Origin: Qipengyuania sphaerica
GTDB lineage: Bacteria > Pseudomonadota > Alphaproteobacteria > Sphingomonadales > Sphingomonadaceae
Length of the DNA: 64,000 bases
Direction of reading: 5' to 3'
Assembly (NCBI RefSeq): GCF_019711595.1
Contig: NZ_JAIGNR010000001.1
Location: forward strand, 496,001 to 560,000
The notes under the pieces were generated by a model. That model was not told the DNA's origin, ran no database searches, and saw nothing but the letters and a program-made list of their open reading frames with translations. The position numbers and the translations under genes are program-made. This document shows, piece by piece, positions 46,152 to 54,621 of the stretch (position 1 is its first letter; the number at the start of each line of letters is the position of its first letter).

Positions 46152-47099
46152 ATGGAAACGCGGGCAAATTACGTTTGGGTGGGGGCGGTTACGCTCGCAG
46201 TGCTGGCGGCGCTGGCGCTGTTCATCGTCTGGATCGCGCGCTGGGGCGAAGGCGCACAGAAGGAATACGATATCTTCTTCAAGGAGAGCGTGTCGGGTCT
46301 CGCCAACGGCAGCCAGGTGAGTTTTGCCGGTGTCCCCGTGGGCCAGGTCAGCCAGATCGCCCTGTGGGACAAGGACCCCGAATTCGTGCGCGTGCGGATC
46401 AGCGTGAAGGACGAGGTTCCGATCCTTATCGGTACCACGGCGACCATTCAGGGCAGCTTTACCGGCGTTTCGACGATCCTCCTCGATGGCGCGCGCAGCG
46501 GTGCGCCGCCGATTTCTTGCGAGACAACCGCCTGCACCGAAGGCGTACCGATCATCCCGCCCAAGGATGGCGGCCTGAACGCGCTGCTGTCCAACGCCCC
46601 GCTGCTGCTCGAGCGGCTGGCAACGCTGACCGAGCGGCTTACGCAATTGCTCGACGACGAGAACCAGGGCGAGATCGCCGGTATCCTTGCCAACACCAAC
46701 CAGATGACCGCCGACCTCGCGCAGGCCGCTCCTCAGTTCGAGCGCACCATGGCCGAATTGCAGGTCACCCTTCGCGAAGCTTCCGAAGCGCTCGACGAGT
46801 TCGAGAAAGTTACCGCCTCGACCGATCGCCTTCTCAACCAGGAGGGCGCACAGCTCGCCCAGCAGCTGCGCGTGACGCTCAAGCAGGCTGGCGATGCATC
46901 GGAAGATTTGGGCGCATTGCTCGAAGAAGCGCGTCCGGCGACCAAGCAGCTGACCGAAAGCACGCTGCCCGCAGCCGAGGCCACGCTGCGCGATCTGCGC
47001 GCCACCAGCAAGGCGCTGCGCGACGTGACCGAAAAGATCGATGAAAAGGGCGCGGGCGCGCTGCTGAGCAGCCAGCCGCTTCCGGAATACGAGCCGTGA
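46152..47099 (+). CDS. mlaD: MlaD-like MCE protein
   Basis: This 315-residue protein has an N-terminal membrane anchor (YVWVGAVTLAVLAALALFIVW), one MCE domain (YDIFFKESVSGLANGSQVSFAGVPVGQV; TIQGSFTGVSTILLDG) and a long C-terminal helical region, probably coiled coil, ending near the periplasm-facing tail. MCE rings form the periplasmic conduit for phospholipids. The helical tail is longer than in E. coli MlaD and may span toward the outer membrane with the lipoprotein encoded next. Confidence 0.94.
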   Translation: METRANYVWVGAVTLAVLAALALFIVWIARWGEGAQKEYDIFFKESVSGLANGSQVSFAGVPVGQVSQIALWDKDPEFVRVRISVKDEVPILIGTTATIQGSFTGVSTILLDGARSGAPPISCETTACTEGVPIIPPKDGGLNALLSNAPLLLERLATLTERLTQLLDDENQGEIAGILANTNQMTADLAQAAPQFERTMAELQVTLREASEALDEFEKVTASTDRLLNQEGAQLAQQLRVTLKQAGDASEDLGALLEEARPATKQLTESTLPAAEATLRDLRATSKALRDVTEKIDEKGAGALLSSQPLPEYEP

Positions 47100-47116
47100 G
47101 AAGGGGCCGACCAGCG

Positions 47117-47701
47117 ATGATTAGCCAATTGAAATTCGCCATCCTCGCGCCCGCGCTCCTGCTCGGCGGCTGCATCAGTTTCGGCGAAGATCCGCCCGAA
47201 AGCTTGCTGACGCTTACGCCCAGCGCCTCGGCACCTGCGGGGACGGGGGGATCGTCCACTGCCGGCACCGCCATCGCGCTCACCGAATTCGAGGCTCCGT
47301 CCGCGATCGATGTGACGCGTGTGCCGGTGCAGGTCACCGATACCGAGCTCGCCTATCTCAAGGATGCGGTCTGGGTCGAAAAGCCCGCCCGCCTGTTTCG
47401 CCGCCTCGTTGCCGAGACCATCCGCACGCGCAGCAACCGCGTGGTGATCGATGGCGACGATCCCGGCGCGCTCGCCGAAAACCGCCTCACCGGCACGCTG
47501 CGCGCTTTCGGCTACGACGCGCGCGATGGCAGCGTGAAGGTGGTGTTCGACGCCGTGCGCCCGGGCGAGGGCAGCTCTGTCGAGACGCGCCGTTTCGAGG
47601 CCGTTGTGCCCGGCGTGGCTGCAGATGTTTCGAGCGTCGGTCCGGCACTCAACCAGGCGGCCAATGATGTCGCTGCCCAGATTGCGGAGTGGGTCGCTTA
47701 G
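47117..47701 (+). CDS. ABC-type transport auxiliary lipoprotein
   Basis: This 194-residue lipoprotein has a signal with the lipobox LLLGGC, so the mature protein would be anchored by Cys17 or so, then a Ser/Gly/Thr-rich linker and an ABC-auxiliary (PqiC/LetB-system-like) domain (YLKDAVWVEKPARLFRRLVAETI; LTGTLRAFGYDARDGSVKVVF). It probably forms the outer-membrane end of the Mla-type pathway. I chose ATG 47117; a GTG at 47096 overlapping the MCE stop (GTGA) is an alternative. Last gene of the operon. Confidence 0.88.
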   Translation: MISQLKFAILAPALLLGGCISFGEDPPESLLTLTPSASAPAGTGGSSTAGTAIALTEFEAPSAIDVTRVPVQVTDTELAYLKDAVWVEKPARLFRRLVAETIRTRSNRVVIDGDDPGALAENRLTGTLRAFGYDARDGSVKVVFDAVRPGEGSSVETRRFEAVVPGVAADVSSVGPALNQAANDVAAQIAEWVA

Positions 47702-47724
47702 TTTTCACTCGGGGGAGGTCCTAA

Positions 47725-49794
47725 ATGCGCGCACTGTTTCTTTCCGCCATGTTGCTGGCGAGCGCTCCTTCTGCGCTCATGGCTCACGAGGCCGAGCCGG
47801 AGGTTATCACCACAGAAGCGGTGGCGAAGGAGGACCTGCTCGTCCCGCCAGCCGACGCGACGCATTATTCGCTGATTTCCGAAGCCGGAAAACATGGCGA
47901 CCAGTGGGTATGGCAGCTGCCTGACGGTCGCACGGCCTATCGCTGGTCGCAGGAACTGCGCGGCTGGATCACCGAAATGGACCAGGTCGACACATACGAT
48001 GCCGACGGGATGCTCACCGACCTCGTCATTCGCGGCACGACGACGGCGGGAAATGCCGCCGAGGAATTCCATGTCTCGAACGGTCACGCCAGCTGGCGGA
48101 CCGCCGGCGAAAGCGGATCGGGTGAGGCGGGCGGCTATTACCTTCCCGTAACAGGCGTCGGCCTTTCCATGATGCCGCTCATCAACAAACTGGCGGCGGC
48201 AGGCGACGAGGGCGTGGCCCTGCTGCCGAGCGGACGGGCCTACCTCACGACTGCCGATCAGGTAACGATCGACGGCGCAGACGGTCCGAGGACAGTCACG
48301 CTCGCCTTCATCCGCGGGATGTCGCAGGCGCCGATGCCGGTATGGCTGAACGATGATGGCAGCGCCTTCGGTATCGTGAGCTGGCTTTCGCTGCTTCCCG
48401 AAGGTTACGAGGGCGCGCTCAAGCAATTGCGCGATGCGCAAGAGCAAGCGACCGCTGCCGACATTTCGGGGATTGCCGCCCGTTTCCTGACCGACGAGGC
48501 CCGTGCGCCCGTCCTTTTTGACAACGTCCAGCTTTTCGACGCGGAAGCCGGTCGCTTTCTCGGCGATCGTGCGGTTGTGGCGCAGGACGGCAAGATCACC
48601 GCGATTGGCGCAGCCGGATCGCTGGCGCTGCCCGTTGGAGGCCGCCGGATCGACGGGGCGGGCAAGACGCTCGTGCCGGGCATATGGGATAGCCACATGC
48701 ACATCGGCGACGACTGGTCCGTTCTCGCCAATATGGCCAACGGCATTACAAGCTTTCGCAGTCCGGGTACGACCTTCGATCGCGCGGTCGATGCTACTTC
48801 GCGTCGCGCCTCGGGCGACCTCCTGATGGGCGAGCCGTTCATCTCGGTCATCATCGACAAGAAGGACCCTCTGGCCGCGCAGGGTGCGCTTGTCGTGTCG
48901 AGCCTGGAAGAGACCCTCGATGCCATCCGCCGCGTCAAGGAAGCAGGCCTGTGGGGCGTAAAGTTCTACACCTCGATGAATCCGGCGTGGATCGCACCCG
49001 CCGCTGCGGAGGCACACCGGCTGGGCCTCCATGTCCACGGCCATGTGCCCGCCACCATGAAACCGAGCGAGGCAGTCGCCGCAGGCTATGACGAGCTGAC
49101 CCATATCAACTTCGTCGCCATGGAAGCCATGCCGAAGGATGTGATCGACCGCTCGAACACGCGCATGCGGATGGAAGGGCCGGCAAAATACTTCAAGGAC
49201 GTCGATCTCGACGGCCCGCTGATGAAAGGCTTCATCGCCGATCTCGCCGAACGGCAAACGGTGGTCGATCCGACTATCGTGATCTTCGAAAGCTTTTTCA
49301 CGCATGAAGGCGGGGCCCCCATTCCGGCCTATGCTCCTTACATGGGCATTGTGTCGCCCATCTTCGAACGGTCCAGTTTCTCGAGCGCGGGCTACCCGCT
49401 GGTCGATGGCTACACGCGCGACGATTACCGCGCGAGCTATCGCAAGCTGGTCGAACTCATCGGCAAGCTGCACGAGGCTGGCGTCCCCGTTGTCGCCGGA
49501 ACCGATGGCTGGGGTATCGAGCTGATACGCGAGCTGGAAATCTACCAGCAGGCGGGAATGACTGCCGAGGAGGCCCTGCAGAGCGCGACCATCCTTCCGG
49601 CGCGCATTGTCGGTGTCGACGATCGCACCGGCTCGATCGCGGTCGGCAAGGAAGCCGACTTGGTGCTGGTCGACGGAGATCCTTCGAGCGAGCTGGGCGC
49701 CTTGCGCCGCGTGCTGACCGTGGTCAGCGACGGCTACGTCATGGATGCGGACGATCTGCGCGAAGCGGCAGGCTTTACCGGCCGTCCGAAGTAG
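47725..49794 (+). CDS. Secreted amidohydrolase
   Basis: This 689-residue metal-dependent hydrolase has a signal peptide (ending near LMAH, residue 20), an N-terminal region of about 240 residues without a recognised fold, and an amidohydrolase barrel: DSHMHIG near residues 322-328 for the HxH pair, VKFYTS for the bridging Lys, HVHGHVP and THINF for the other His ligands, and GTDGW for the Asp. Members often hydrolyse amides or imides such as small peptides or isoAsp. Substrate unknown. It ends one base before the convergent ATP12 gene's stop. Confidence 0.9.
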   Translation: MRALFLSAMLLASAPSALMAHEAEPEVITTEAVAKEDLLVPPADATHYSLISEAGKHGDQWVWQLPDGRTAYRWSQELRGWITEMDQVDTYDADGMLTDLVIRGTTTAGNAAEEFHVSNGHASWRTAGESGSGEAGGYYLPVTGVGLSMMPLINKLAAAGDEGVALLPSGRAYLTTADQVTIDGADGPRTVTLAFIRGMSQAPMPVWLNDDGSAFGIVSWLSLLPEGYEGALKQLRDAQEQATAADISGIAARFLTDEARAPVLFDNVQLFDAEAGRFLGDRAVVAQDGKITAIGAAGSLALPVGGRRIDGAGKTLVPGIWDSHMHIGDDWSVLANMANGITSFRSPGTTFDRAVDATSRRASGDLLMGEPFISVIIDKKDPLAAQGALVVSSLEETLDAIRRVKEAGLWGVKFYTSMNPAWIAPAAAEAHRLGLHVHGHVPATMKPSEAVAAGYDELTHINFVAMEAMPKDVIDRSNTRMRMEGPAKYFKDVDLDGPLMKGFIADLAERQTVVDPTIVIFESFFTHEGGAPIPAYAPYMGIVSPIFERSSFSSAGYPLVDGYTRDDYRASYRKLVELIGKLHEAGVPVVAGTDGWGIELIRELEIYQQAGMTAEEALQSATILPARIVGVDDRTGSIAVGKEADLVLVDGDPSSELGALRRVLTVVSDGYVMDADDLREAAGFTGRPK

Positions 49795-49795
49795 G

Positions 49796-50494
49796 TCAGC
49801 TGGCGCTTGCCGCCCTTGCAAACTCCATCGCAGCGAGGAAATCGGCCTTGCGCCTTGCGCGTCGTTCCTCGGCCTCCCCGTCGCGCCCCCAGAGATCGGC
49901 CTGCCAGTCCTCTTCGAGATTGGCCGCGTTCCATAGCGCTTCGCCATCGGCTTGGGGTTGCAAGGCTTCCAGCCCGATGCACAAGGATGCGGCGAGCGAG
50001 GTCGCTTGCTCCAATGAGGCAAGGGTAAAGGGATCGAGCGCGTCCAGCCGCGCGGCCAGCGCAGCGCGCGTTTCTTCGGTCTGCGGGCGGTGTAGAACGC
50101 CGCTGATGCGGTGCAGTTTCACGCCTTCGCGCGCCTCCATCTCGGCTACGATGGGTTCCCACACTTCCTGCTGCCGGCGATAGAGCGCCTCTTCCGGATC
50201 GGCGCGGAAGCAGAGCGTGTCTGTCTCCGCATATCCGAGGAGTTTCTCGACCAGGGCCGCCTTGTCACGCGTCACAACGTCGAGCGCGTAATCTGCCGTA
50301 TCGCGGAAGCGGAAAGATGCGGGGTCGATTTTCTCGCCTTGTGCGCGCCATTCTGCGGCAAGCAATTCGGCCAGCGTCTCGCTCGGCAGGACCAGCGGCT
50401 GGCCACCCTGCGTCTTGATGGGCCGCCCGTCGAGCTGCACCGTCCATCCGAGACCGGTCTCGGAAGTGGTTACCTCCTTGTAGAAGCGCTTCAT
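49796..50494 (-). CDS. ATP12 family F1-ATPase assembly chaperone
   Basis: This 232-residue protein is the bacterial form of ATP12, which binds the alpha subunit of F1-ATPase before assembly and is characteristic of alphaproteobacteria and mitochondria. Recognisable blocks are MKRFYKEVT with LDGRPIKTQGGQPLVLPSETLAELLAAEW, the DTADYALDVV region and a C-terminal segment LASLEQATSLAASLCIGLEAL. I placed the start at ATG 50494 (MKRFYKE). It is the last gene of a six-gene minus-strand operon, two bases after a small membrane protein. Confidence 0.92.
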   Translation of the reverse strand: MKRFYKEVTTSETGLGWTVQLDGRPIKTQGGQPLVLPSETLAELLAAEWRAQGEKIDPASFRFRDTADYALDVVTRDKAALVEKLLGYAETDTLCFRADPEEALYRRQQEVWEPIVAEMEAREGVKLHRISGVLHRPQTEETRAALAARLDALDPFTLASLEQATSLAASLCIGLEALQPQADGEALWNAANLEEDWQADLWGRDGEAEERRARRKADFLAAMEFARAASAS

Positions 50495-50496
50495 GG

Positions 50497-50703
50497 CTAG
50501 TCCGATTTCCACGCCTTCGACAGCATCATCGGGACGATGAAGAACTCCGCCGCGCCAAGCACCAGCAGGATATAGCCGACCGGTTGCGGCACATTGATCA
50601 GCTGACCGATAATCGCCGCGCCTGCCAGGACCATCAGCACCGCGCCGAAGCGCGCAGCCTGAAGTATCCAGAAGCGACGGACTGCGGGATCGGGTTCACT
50701 CAC
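50497..50703 (-). CDS. Small two-helix membrane protein
   Basis: This 68-residue protein has two hydrophobic segments (RFGAVLMVLAGAAIIGQLI and VGYILLVLGAAEFFIVPMML) joined by a short Pro-containing loop, with charged ends. It starts eight bases inside the end of the HAD hydrolase gene and precedes the ATP12 gene by two bases. Conservation of position suggests it is real. Function unknown; it could aid membrane assembly of ATP synthase, but that is speculation from context. Confidence 0.75.
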   Translation of the reverse strand: MSEPDPAVRRFWILQAARFGAVLMVLAGAAIIGQLINVPQPVGYILLVLGAAEFFIVPMMLSKAWKSD

Positions 50704-51349
50704 CGATCATCTCCTCGAGTTGTTCCATGGTTTCGGCAACGCCTTGTGCCCCTGCATTCAGCAATTCGCGTGGCTCGTGATAGCCCCAGGCGACGCCGAT
50801 CGCCCGCACTCCGGCAGCGCGGGCCATATCGATGTCGAAGGTGGTGTCGCCGATCATCACGGCATCGGCAGCGGCTACTCCCCCCTCGCTGAGGGCCTCT
50901 TCGAGCATCGCCGGGTGCGGTTTGGACGGATGGCGATCTGCCGTTTGCAGCGTGCAGAAATGGTGCTTGATGCCGTGCGTATCGAGACAGGCGTGAAGGC
51001 CCCTGTCGCTCTTGCCCGTGGCAACGCCGAGCAGCCATCCGGCCCCGGCGAGGCGCTCGATCAGCGCGGCCATGCCGTCATACAGCGGTTCCTGCAACGA
51101 ACCCGACATGCGCAAGCCGCGATAGCCCGATTTATATGCCTCCACCGCCAGTTCGCGCTGTTCTTCGCTGGCATCGGGGGCAAGGTGGCGCAGCGCCAGC
51201 GGCAGGCTAAGGCCGACCATGCGGCGGACCTCGTTGCGATCGGGCGCGGGCAGCCTTGCGGCGGCGAACGCCTCGGCCATCGTGTCGCAGATTGCGGCCT
51301 GTCCGTCGACCAGCGTCCCGTCGCAGTCGAAGATGACCATCCGGCTCAT
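50696..51349 (-). CDS. HAD-IA family hydrolase
   Basis: This 217-residue haloacid dehalogenase-type phosphatase has motif I DCDGTLVDG (nucleophile Asp8, general acid Asp10), a cap domain, motif II/III (VATGKSDRGL with Lys, KPHPAML) and motif IV GDTTFDIDMARAAG. It resembles phosphoglycolate phosphatase or related sugar-phosphate phosphatases; substrate unknown. The ATG overlaps the preceding PaiB-like gene by ATGA. Operon neighbours are unrelated in function. Confidence 0.9.
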   Translation of the reverse strand: MSRMVIFDCDGTLVDGQAAICDTMAEAFAAARLPAPDRNEVRRMVGLSLPLALRHLAPDASEEQRELAVEAYKSGYRGLRMSGSLQEPLYDGMAALIERLAGAGWLLGVATGKSDRGLHACLDTHGIKHHFCTLQTADRHPSKPHPAMLEEALSEGGVAAADAVMIGDTTFDIDMARAAGVRAIGVAWGYHEPRELLNAGAQGVAETMEQLEEMIGE

Positions 51350-51945
51350 GCGGCAAGCTCGCGCATCAGATGGGCGAGCGCGGCGCTGCCCGATTGCTCG
51401 AGCCCCAGCGCGATGCGCGCACGCTCTTCGGCGGTTTTCTTTTGCGACAGCTTGAGCGTCGGGCGCCACGCAGTGACTTCGAGTTCGAACCCGCGGATAC
51501 CCGCAAGCAGGCGCTTCCACATGCTCTCGCTCGCTTCGGAAGCATCCCAGCCCTCGCCTGCAAGGCGGTTCTCGTGCTTGTCGATGAGGTCATAAAGAAA
51601 TGCGTCGAGCGCCACCTCATCCAGCTGGACGACCCGCCCTTCCATTTCGAGCGCGACGTAATCCCAGGTCGGAACGGTGTCGCGGTTCTCGTACCAGCGC
51701 GGCGAGACATAGGCATCGGGTCCGTTCAGCGTCACCAGTGCTGTCGCGCCGTCGAGATGTTTCGTCAGCGCATTCCCGCGCGCCAAGTGGAAACGCAGTT
51801 TGCCGTAATCGCCCCACAGGAGCGGTGTGTGGGCCACGCGCGGGCCGTCGGGGGTGGTCAGGAATACCATGCCGAAGCCGATTTCCTCGACCAGTGCGCG
51901 CATCAAATCCTTGTCTTCGCTGCGGAAGAGCGGGTTGGGGTGCAT
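51346..51945 (-). CDS. PaiB-like FMN-binding protein
   Basis: This 199-residue protein matches the FMN-binding negative transcriptional regulator (PaiB) family, a split-barrel fold: HPNPLFRSEDKDLMRALVEEIGFGMVFL, TPLLWGDYGKLRFHLARGNALTKHL, and PDAYVSPRWYENRDTVPTWDYVALEMEG. In Bacillus PaiB affects sporulation and degradative enzyme genes; many relatives are more likely oxidoreductases or flavin carriers. It overlaps both neighbours in the operon by one and four bases. Confidence 0.9.
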   Translation of the reverse strand: MHPNPLFRSEDKDLMRALVEEIGFGMVFLTTPDGPRVAHTPLLWGDYGKLRFHLARGNALTKHLDGATALVTLNGPDAYVSPRWYENRDTVPTWDYVALEMEGRVVQLDEVALDAFLYDLIDKHENRLAGEGWDASEASESMWKRLLAGIRGFELEVTAWRPTLKLSQKKTAEERARIALGLEQSGSAALAHLMRELAA

Positions 51946-53078
51946 CAGCGCTTGCCCTTGGGCTTAGGGCGCGGTTTTGGCTTGCCGGCTGCCCCGCCGC
52001 GAGCACGGCGCGGACCGCGCTGCGATTTCTTGTAATTCTTCGCATGCTGGCGAGCCTTTTGCTTCTTCTCCTCGCGCGTTGCGGGAGGAGGATCGTCGCG
52101 CATGGGGGTGGCGTCGCTGGCGTTCTCGTCGAAGCCGATCTGCTCCATGCTTGCGGCAAAATGCTCAGGCAATTTGGCAGTCACGTCGAGCTTTCCGCCA
52201 TCCGGACTGTCGATGATCAGGCGGCGCGCGTGGAGATGCATCTTGCGGCTGATCGAGCCGGTGAGGAAAGCTTCCTTGCCGCCATATTTGCCGTCGCCCA
52301 CGATCGGATGGCCCATCGCCGCGCAATGGACGCGCAGCTGGTGGGTGCGGCCCGTCATGGGCTGCAATTCGAGCCAGGCGACTTTCTTGCCCGCGCTTTC
52401 GACCACGCGATACTTGGTCTTGGCGGGCTGCCCGCCTTCGTGGTCGACATGCATCTTCTCGCCGCCCGAACCGGGCTGCTTGGCGAGCGGGGCTTCGATT
52501 ACGCCTTCCCTGATATCTGGCACTCCGACAACCAGCGCCCAGTAGATCTTCTTGGCGCTGCGTCCGGAGAAGCGCTTGGAGAAGAACGCCGCGCTTCCCG
52601 GGGTGCGCGCGACCAGCAGCACGCCCGACGTATCCTTGTCGAGCCGGTGCACGAGGCGCGGACGCTGCTCGTCGCCCTCGTCCATATAGGCATCGAGCAG
52701 CCCGTCGACGTGGTTGAACGTATTTGTCCCGCCCTGCGTCGCCAGCCCCGGCGGCTTGTTGATGACGAGCGCGCTCTTGGTCTGCTCGATGAGCATCGCC
52801 TCGGCCTGTTCGTGCTCCGCCTTGGTAAGCTCGCGCTTGGGCTTGGCTTTCTTGTGCGGCGCATCGCCCCCGGGGGGCACGCGGATCTGCTGGCCCTTGG
52901 CAAGCCGGTCGTCGGGTTTGGCGCGGCCGCCGTCGACGCGGATCTGCCCGGTGCGCGCCCATTTGCTGACCGTGCCGAAACCGATCTGCGGCAGGTGGCG
53001 CTTGAACCAGCGGTCGAGCCTGATCCCGTCGTCATCCGCCTCGACGGTGAAATTGCGGACTTCGTCGGATGTCTTCAT
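51945..53078 (-). CDS. RluA-family pseudouridine synthase (RluC-like)
   Basis: This 377-residue enzyme has an S4 domain (RLDRWFKRHLPQIGFGTVSKWARTGQIRVDG), the catalytic block RLVHRLDKDTSGVLLVARTPG, and the C-terminal GRTHQLRVHCAAMGHP motif. It probably modifies 23S rRNA at RluC-type sites. The C-terminus carries an unusual basic tail of about 60 residues ending in KPKPRPKPKGKR, which may bind rRNA. It overlaps crcB by ATGA. A long spacer between the S4 and catalytic domains contains a Lys-rich segment (PHKKAKPKRELTKAEHE). Confidence 0.9.
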   Translation of the reverse strand: MKTSDEVRNFTVEADDDGIRLDRWFKRHLPQIGFGTVSKWARTGQIRVDGGRAKPDDRLAKGQQIRVPPGGDAPHKKAKPKRELTKAEHEQAEAMLIEQTKSALVINKPPGLATQGGTNTFNHVDGLLDAYMDEGDEQRPRLVHRLDKDTSGVLLVARTPGSAAFFSKRFSGRSAKKIYWALVVGVPDIREGVIEAPLAKQPGSGGEKMHVDHEGGQPAKTKYRVVESAGKKVAWLELQPMTGRTHQLRVHCAAMGHPIVGDGKYGGKEAFLTGSISRKMHLHARRLIIDSPDGGKLDVTAKLPEHFAASMEQIGFDENASDATPMRDDPPPATREEKKQKARQHAKNYKKSQRGPRRARGGAAGKPKPRPKPKGKR

Positions 53079-53485
53079 GCTGCGACCCTCATTATGGCGA
53101 GCCCTGCCATCAGCCCGGTGAGGCCAAGCGCGAAGGACAGGATCGCATACAGGGTAGCGAAGAGATACTGCCCGCGCTGGATCATCAGCACCATTTCGAG
53201 GCTGAAGGCGCTGAAGGTGGTAAACCCGCCGAGCAGGCCGACGCCGAGCAGCAGGCGCAATTGTTCGTTGCCTTCGCCGCCGCTGCGCACCAGCCAGCCA
53301 GCCAGCAATCCCATCAGCAGGCTGCCGAAGGCGTTCACCGCCAGAGTGGCGAAGGGGAACGTGCTGACCGCCTGCGGGCCGAGCCATTGCGTCATCGCGC
53401 GGCCCGTCTGGTAGCGCAGCACGGCGCCGACACCGCCGCCGAGGGCGACATGCAGCGTTGCGACGAGGGGGGAAAGGGTGGACAT
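53075..53485 (-). CDS. crcB: CrcB fluoride channel
   Basis: CrcB (Fluc) is a dual-topology fluoride channel that lets F- leave the cell. The 136-residue protein has four membrane segments and conserved residues: GGGVGAVLRY, the Asn of TLAVNAFGS and the FTTFSAFSLE motif with the Phe box. Upstream on the minus strand is a good ribosome binding site (AGAGGAG), but I do not see the conserved core of a fluoride riboswitch. It is the first gene of a six-gene operon. Confidence 0.95.
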   Translation of the reverse strand: MSTLSPLVATLHVALGGGVGAVLRYQTGRAMTQWLGPQAVSTFPFATLAVNAFGSLLMGLLAGWLVRSGGEGNEQLRLLLGVGLLGGFTTFSAFSLEMVLMIQRGQYLFATLYAILSFALGLTGLMAGLAIMRVAA

Positions 53486-53688
53486 TGCCGCTCCTCTAGC
53501 GGCAAGTGCGCAATTGCGAAAGGAGGGCTTTCACGCTTGCCTTTTGGCCCCCGAATCCGTATGTGCGCCTCAGTTCGAGCCGATCCGGAACGGATTCGGC
53601 GCGTTTTTCGTTGTATTAGCGAAACCGTTTTCAAGGAGGCATACCCGCAGCGGCGGGCTCTGTCCCGCAAGTCGAGGTGTTTTAGTTT

Positions 53689-53895
53689 ATGCAGATCATC
53701 GTTCGCGATAACAATGTCGACCAGGCCCTGCGCGCGCTCAAGAAGAAGCTGCAGCGTGAAGGCGTATATCGCGAAATGAAGCTGCGTCGTCACTTCGAAA
53801 AGCCCAGCGAAAAGCGCGCCCGTGAAAAGGCTGCAGCCGTTCGCCGCGCTCGCAAGATGGAGCGCAAGCGCATGGAGCGCGACGGCATCAAGTAA
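53689..53895 (+). CDS. rpsU: 30S ribosomal protein S21
   Basis: This 68-residue basic protein is S21 ([25 protein letters not shown]; then [21 protein letters not shown]), which binds the 3' minor domain of 16S rRNA during initiation. Length matches alphaproteobacterial S21. It is divergent from crcB; the 203-base region between holds its promoter, and AGGTG lies about nine bases before the ATG. A perfect hairpin follows its stop codon. Confidence 0.97.
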   Translation: MQIIVRDNNVDQALRALKKKLQREGVYREMKLRRHFEKPSEKRAREKAAAVRRARKMERKRMERDGIK

Positions 53896-53925
53896 GCCGT
53901 TGCCAGCACCATCAAGCTAAGCCAT

Positions 53926-53951
53926 GAGGGCGCGGAGAAATCCGCGCCCTC
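53926..53951 (+). terminator. Hairpin between rpsU and the FKBP gene
   Basis: GAGGGCGCGGA and TCCGCGCCCTC form a perfect 11-bp stem capped by a GAAA tetraloop, 30 bases past the rpsU stop. No T-run follows (TGCGTATC), so it may be an attenuator or mRNA-stabilising 3' end rather than a full terminator. Confidence 0.5.
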
Positions 53952-53973
53952 TGCGTATCAGGACAGTGAATTC

Positions 53974-54540
53974 ATGACCGAGATTACCCGCGTACCGCTC
54001 CAGCCAATCAAGAAGGGCTCGCTGACGAAGCTCTGGCTTGGCGTGATTGTCGCTATCCTTCTGGGGGCGGGTCTTGCATGGGCCGCCGCGCCCAAGGCGA
54101 TGGGAGTCGAGGTCCTTAGCGAAGGCACCGGCGAATCGCCGCAGATCGGTGACGTGGTCTTCGTGAACTATGTCGGCACGCTCGACGACGGGACCGAATT
54201 CGATCGTTCGCGTCCGCTGCCTATCCCGCCCGGCGTTTTCCCCGAAGGCAGCCCGCTGCTGCTCGAAGAGGGGGCAATCATCCCCGGCTTCCTCGAAGGC
54301 CTCAAGCAGATGAAGAAAGGCGGCAAGTATCGCCTGACCATTCCGGGCGACCAAGCCTATGGCGCAGAGCCGCCGCCCGGATCGGACATCCCGCCCAATG
54401 CCGACCTTACTTTCGAGGTCGAAGTGGTCGATTTCCTGGCGCGCGAAGAATTCGAGGCCAAGGCTCGCCAGTTGCAGGCGCTGATGGGCGCAATGGGTGG
54501 GCCGCAGGGAACCGAGCCCGCGCCGGTCCCTGCCGAATAA
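53974..54540 (+). CDS. FKBP-type peptidyl-prolyl isomerase, membrane-anchored
   Basis: This 188-residue protein has an N-terminal membrane anchor (KLWLGVIVAILLGAGLAWAA) and one FKBP domain (GDVVFVNYVGTLDDGTEFDRS; IPGFLEGLKQMKKGGKYRLTIPGDQAYG; FEVEVVDFL). It should catalyse cis-trans isomerisation of Xaa-Pro bonds in the periplasm or at the membrane surface. The C-terminal tail is Gly-, Met- and Pro-rich. The tandem to rpsU is common in this lineage as far as I recall. An FkpA or SlyD role is less likely given topology. Confidence 0.92.
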   Translation: MTEITRVPLQPIKKGSLTKLWLGVIVAILLGAGLAWAAAPKAMGVEVLSEGTGESPQIGDVVFVNYVGTLDDGTEFDRSRPLPIPPGVFPEGSPLLLEEGAIIPGFLEGLKQMKKGGKYRLTIPGDQAYGAEPPPGSDIPPNADLTFEVEVVDFLAREEFEAKARQLQALMGAMGGPQGTEPAPVPAE

Positions 54541-54621
54541 TTTCCACCGAAAGCTGCTCTCGCGCTCATGCGCGGGTAAGGTTCACAGGCTAACCCTTCC
54601 GCTATCGAGGGAGGGAAAGCC

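Noticed and set aside
53486-53688. Possible fluoride riboswitch before crcB
   Set aside because: I looked for the conserved fluoride aptamer core upstream of crcB on the minus strand and did not find it; only a standard ribosome binding site is visible.
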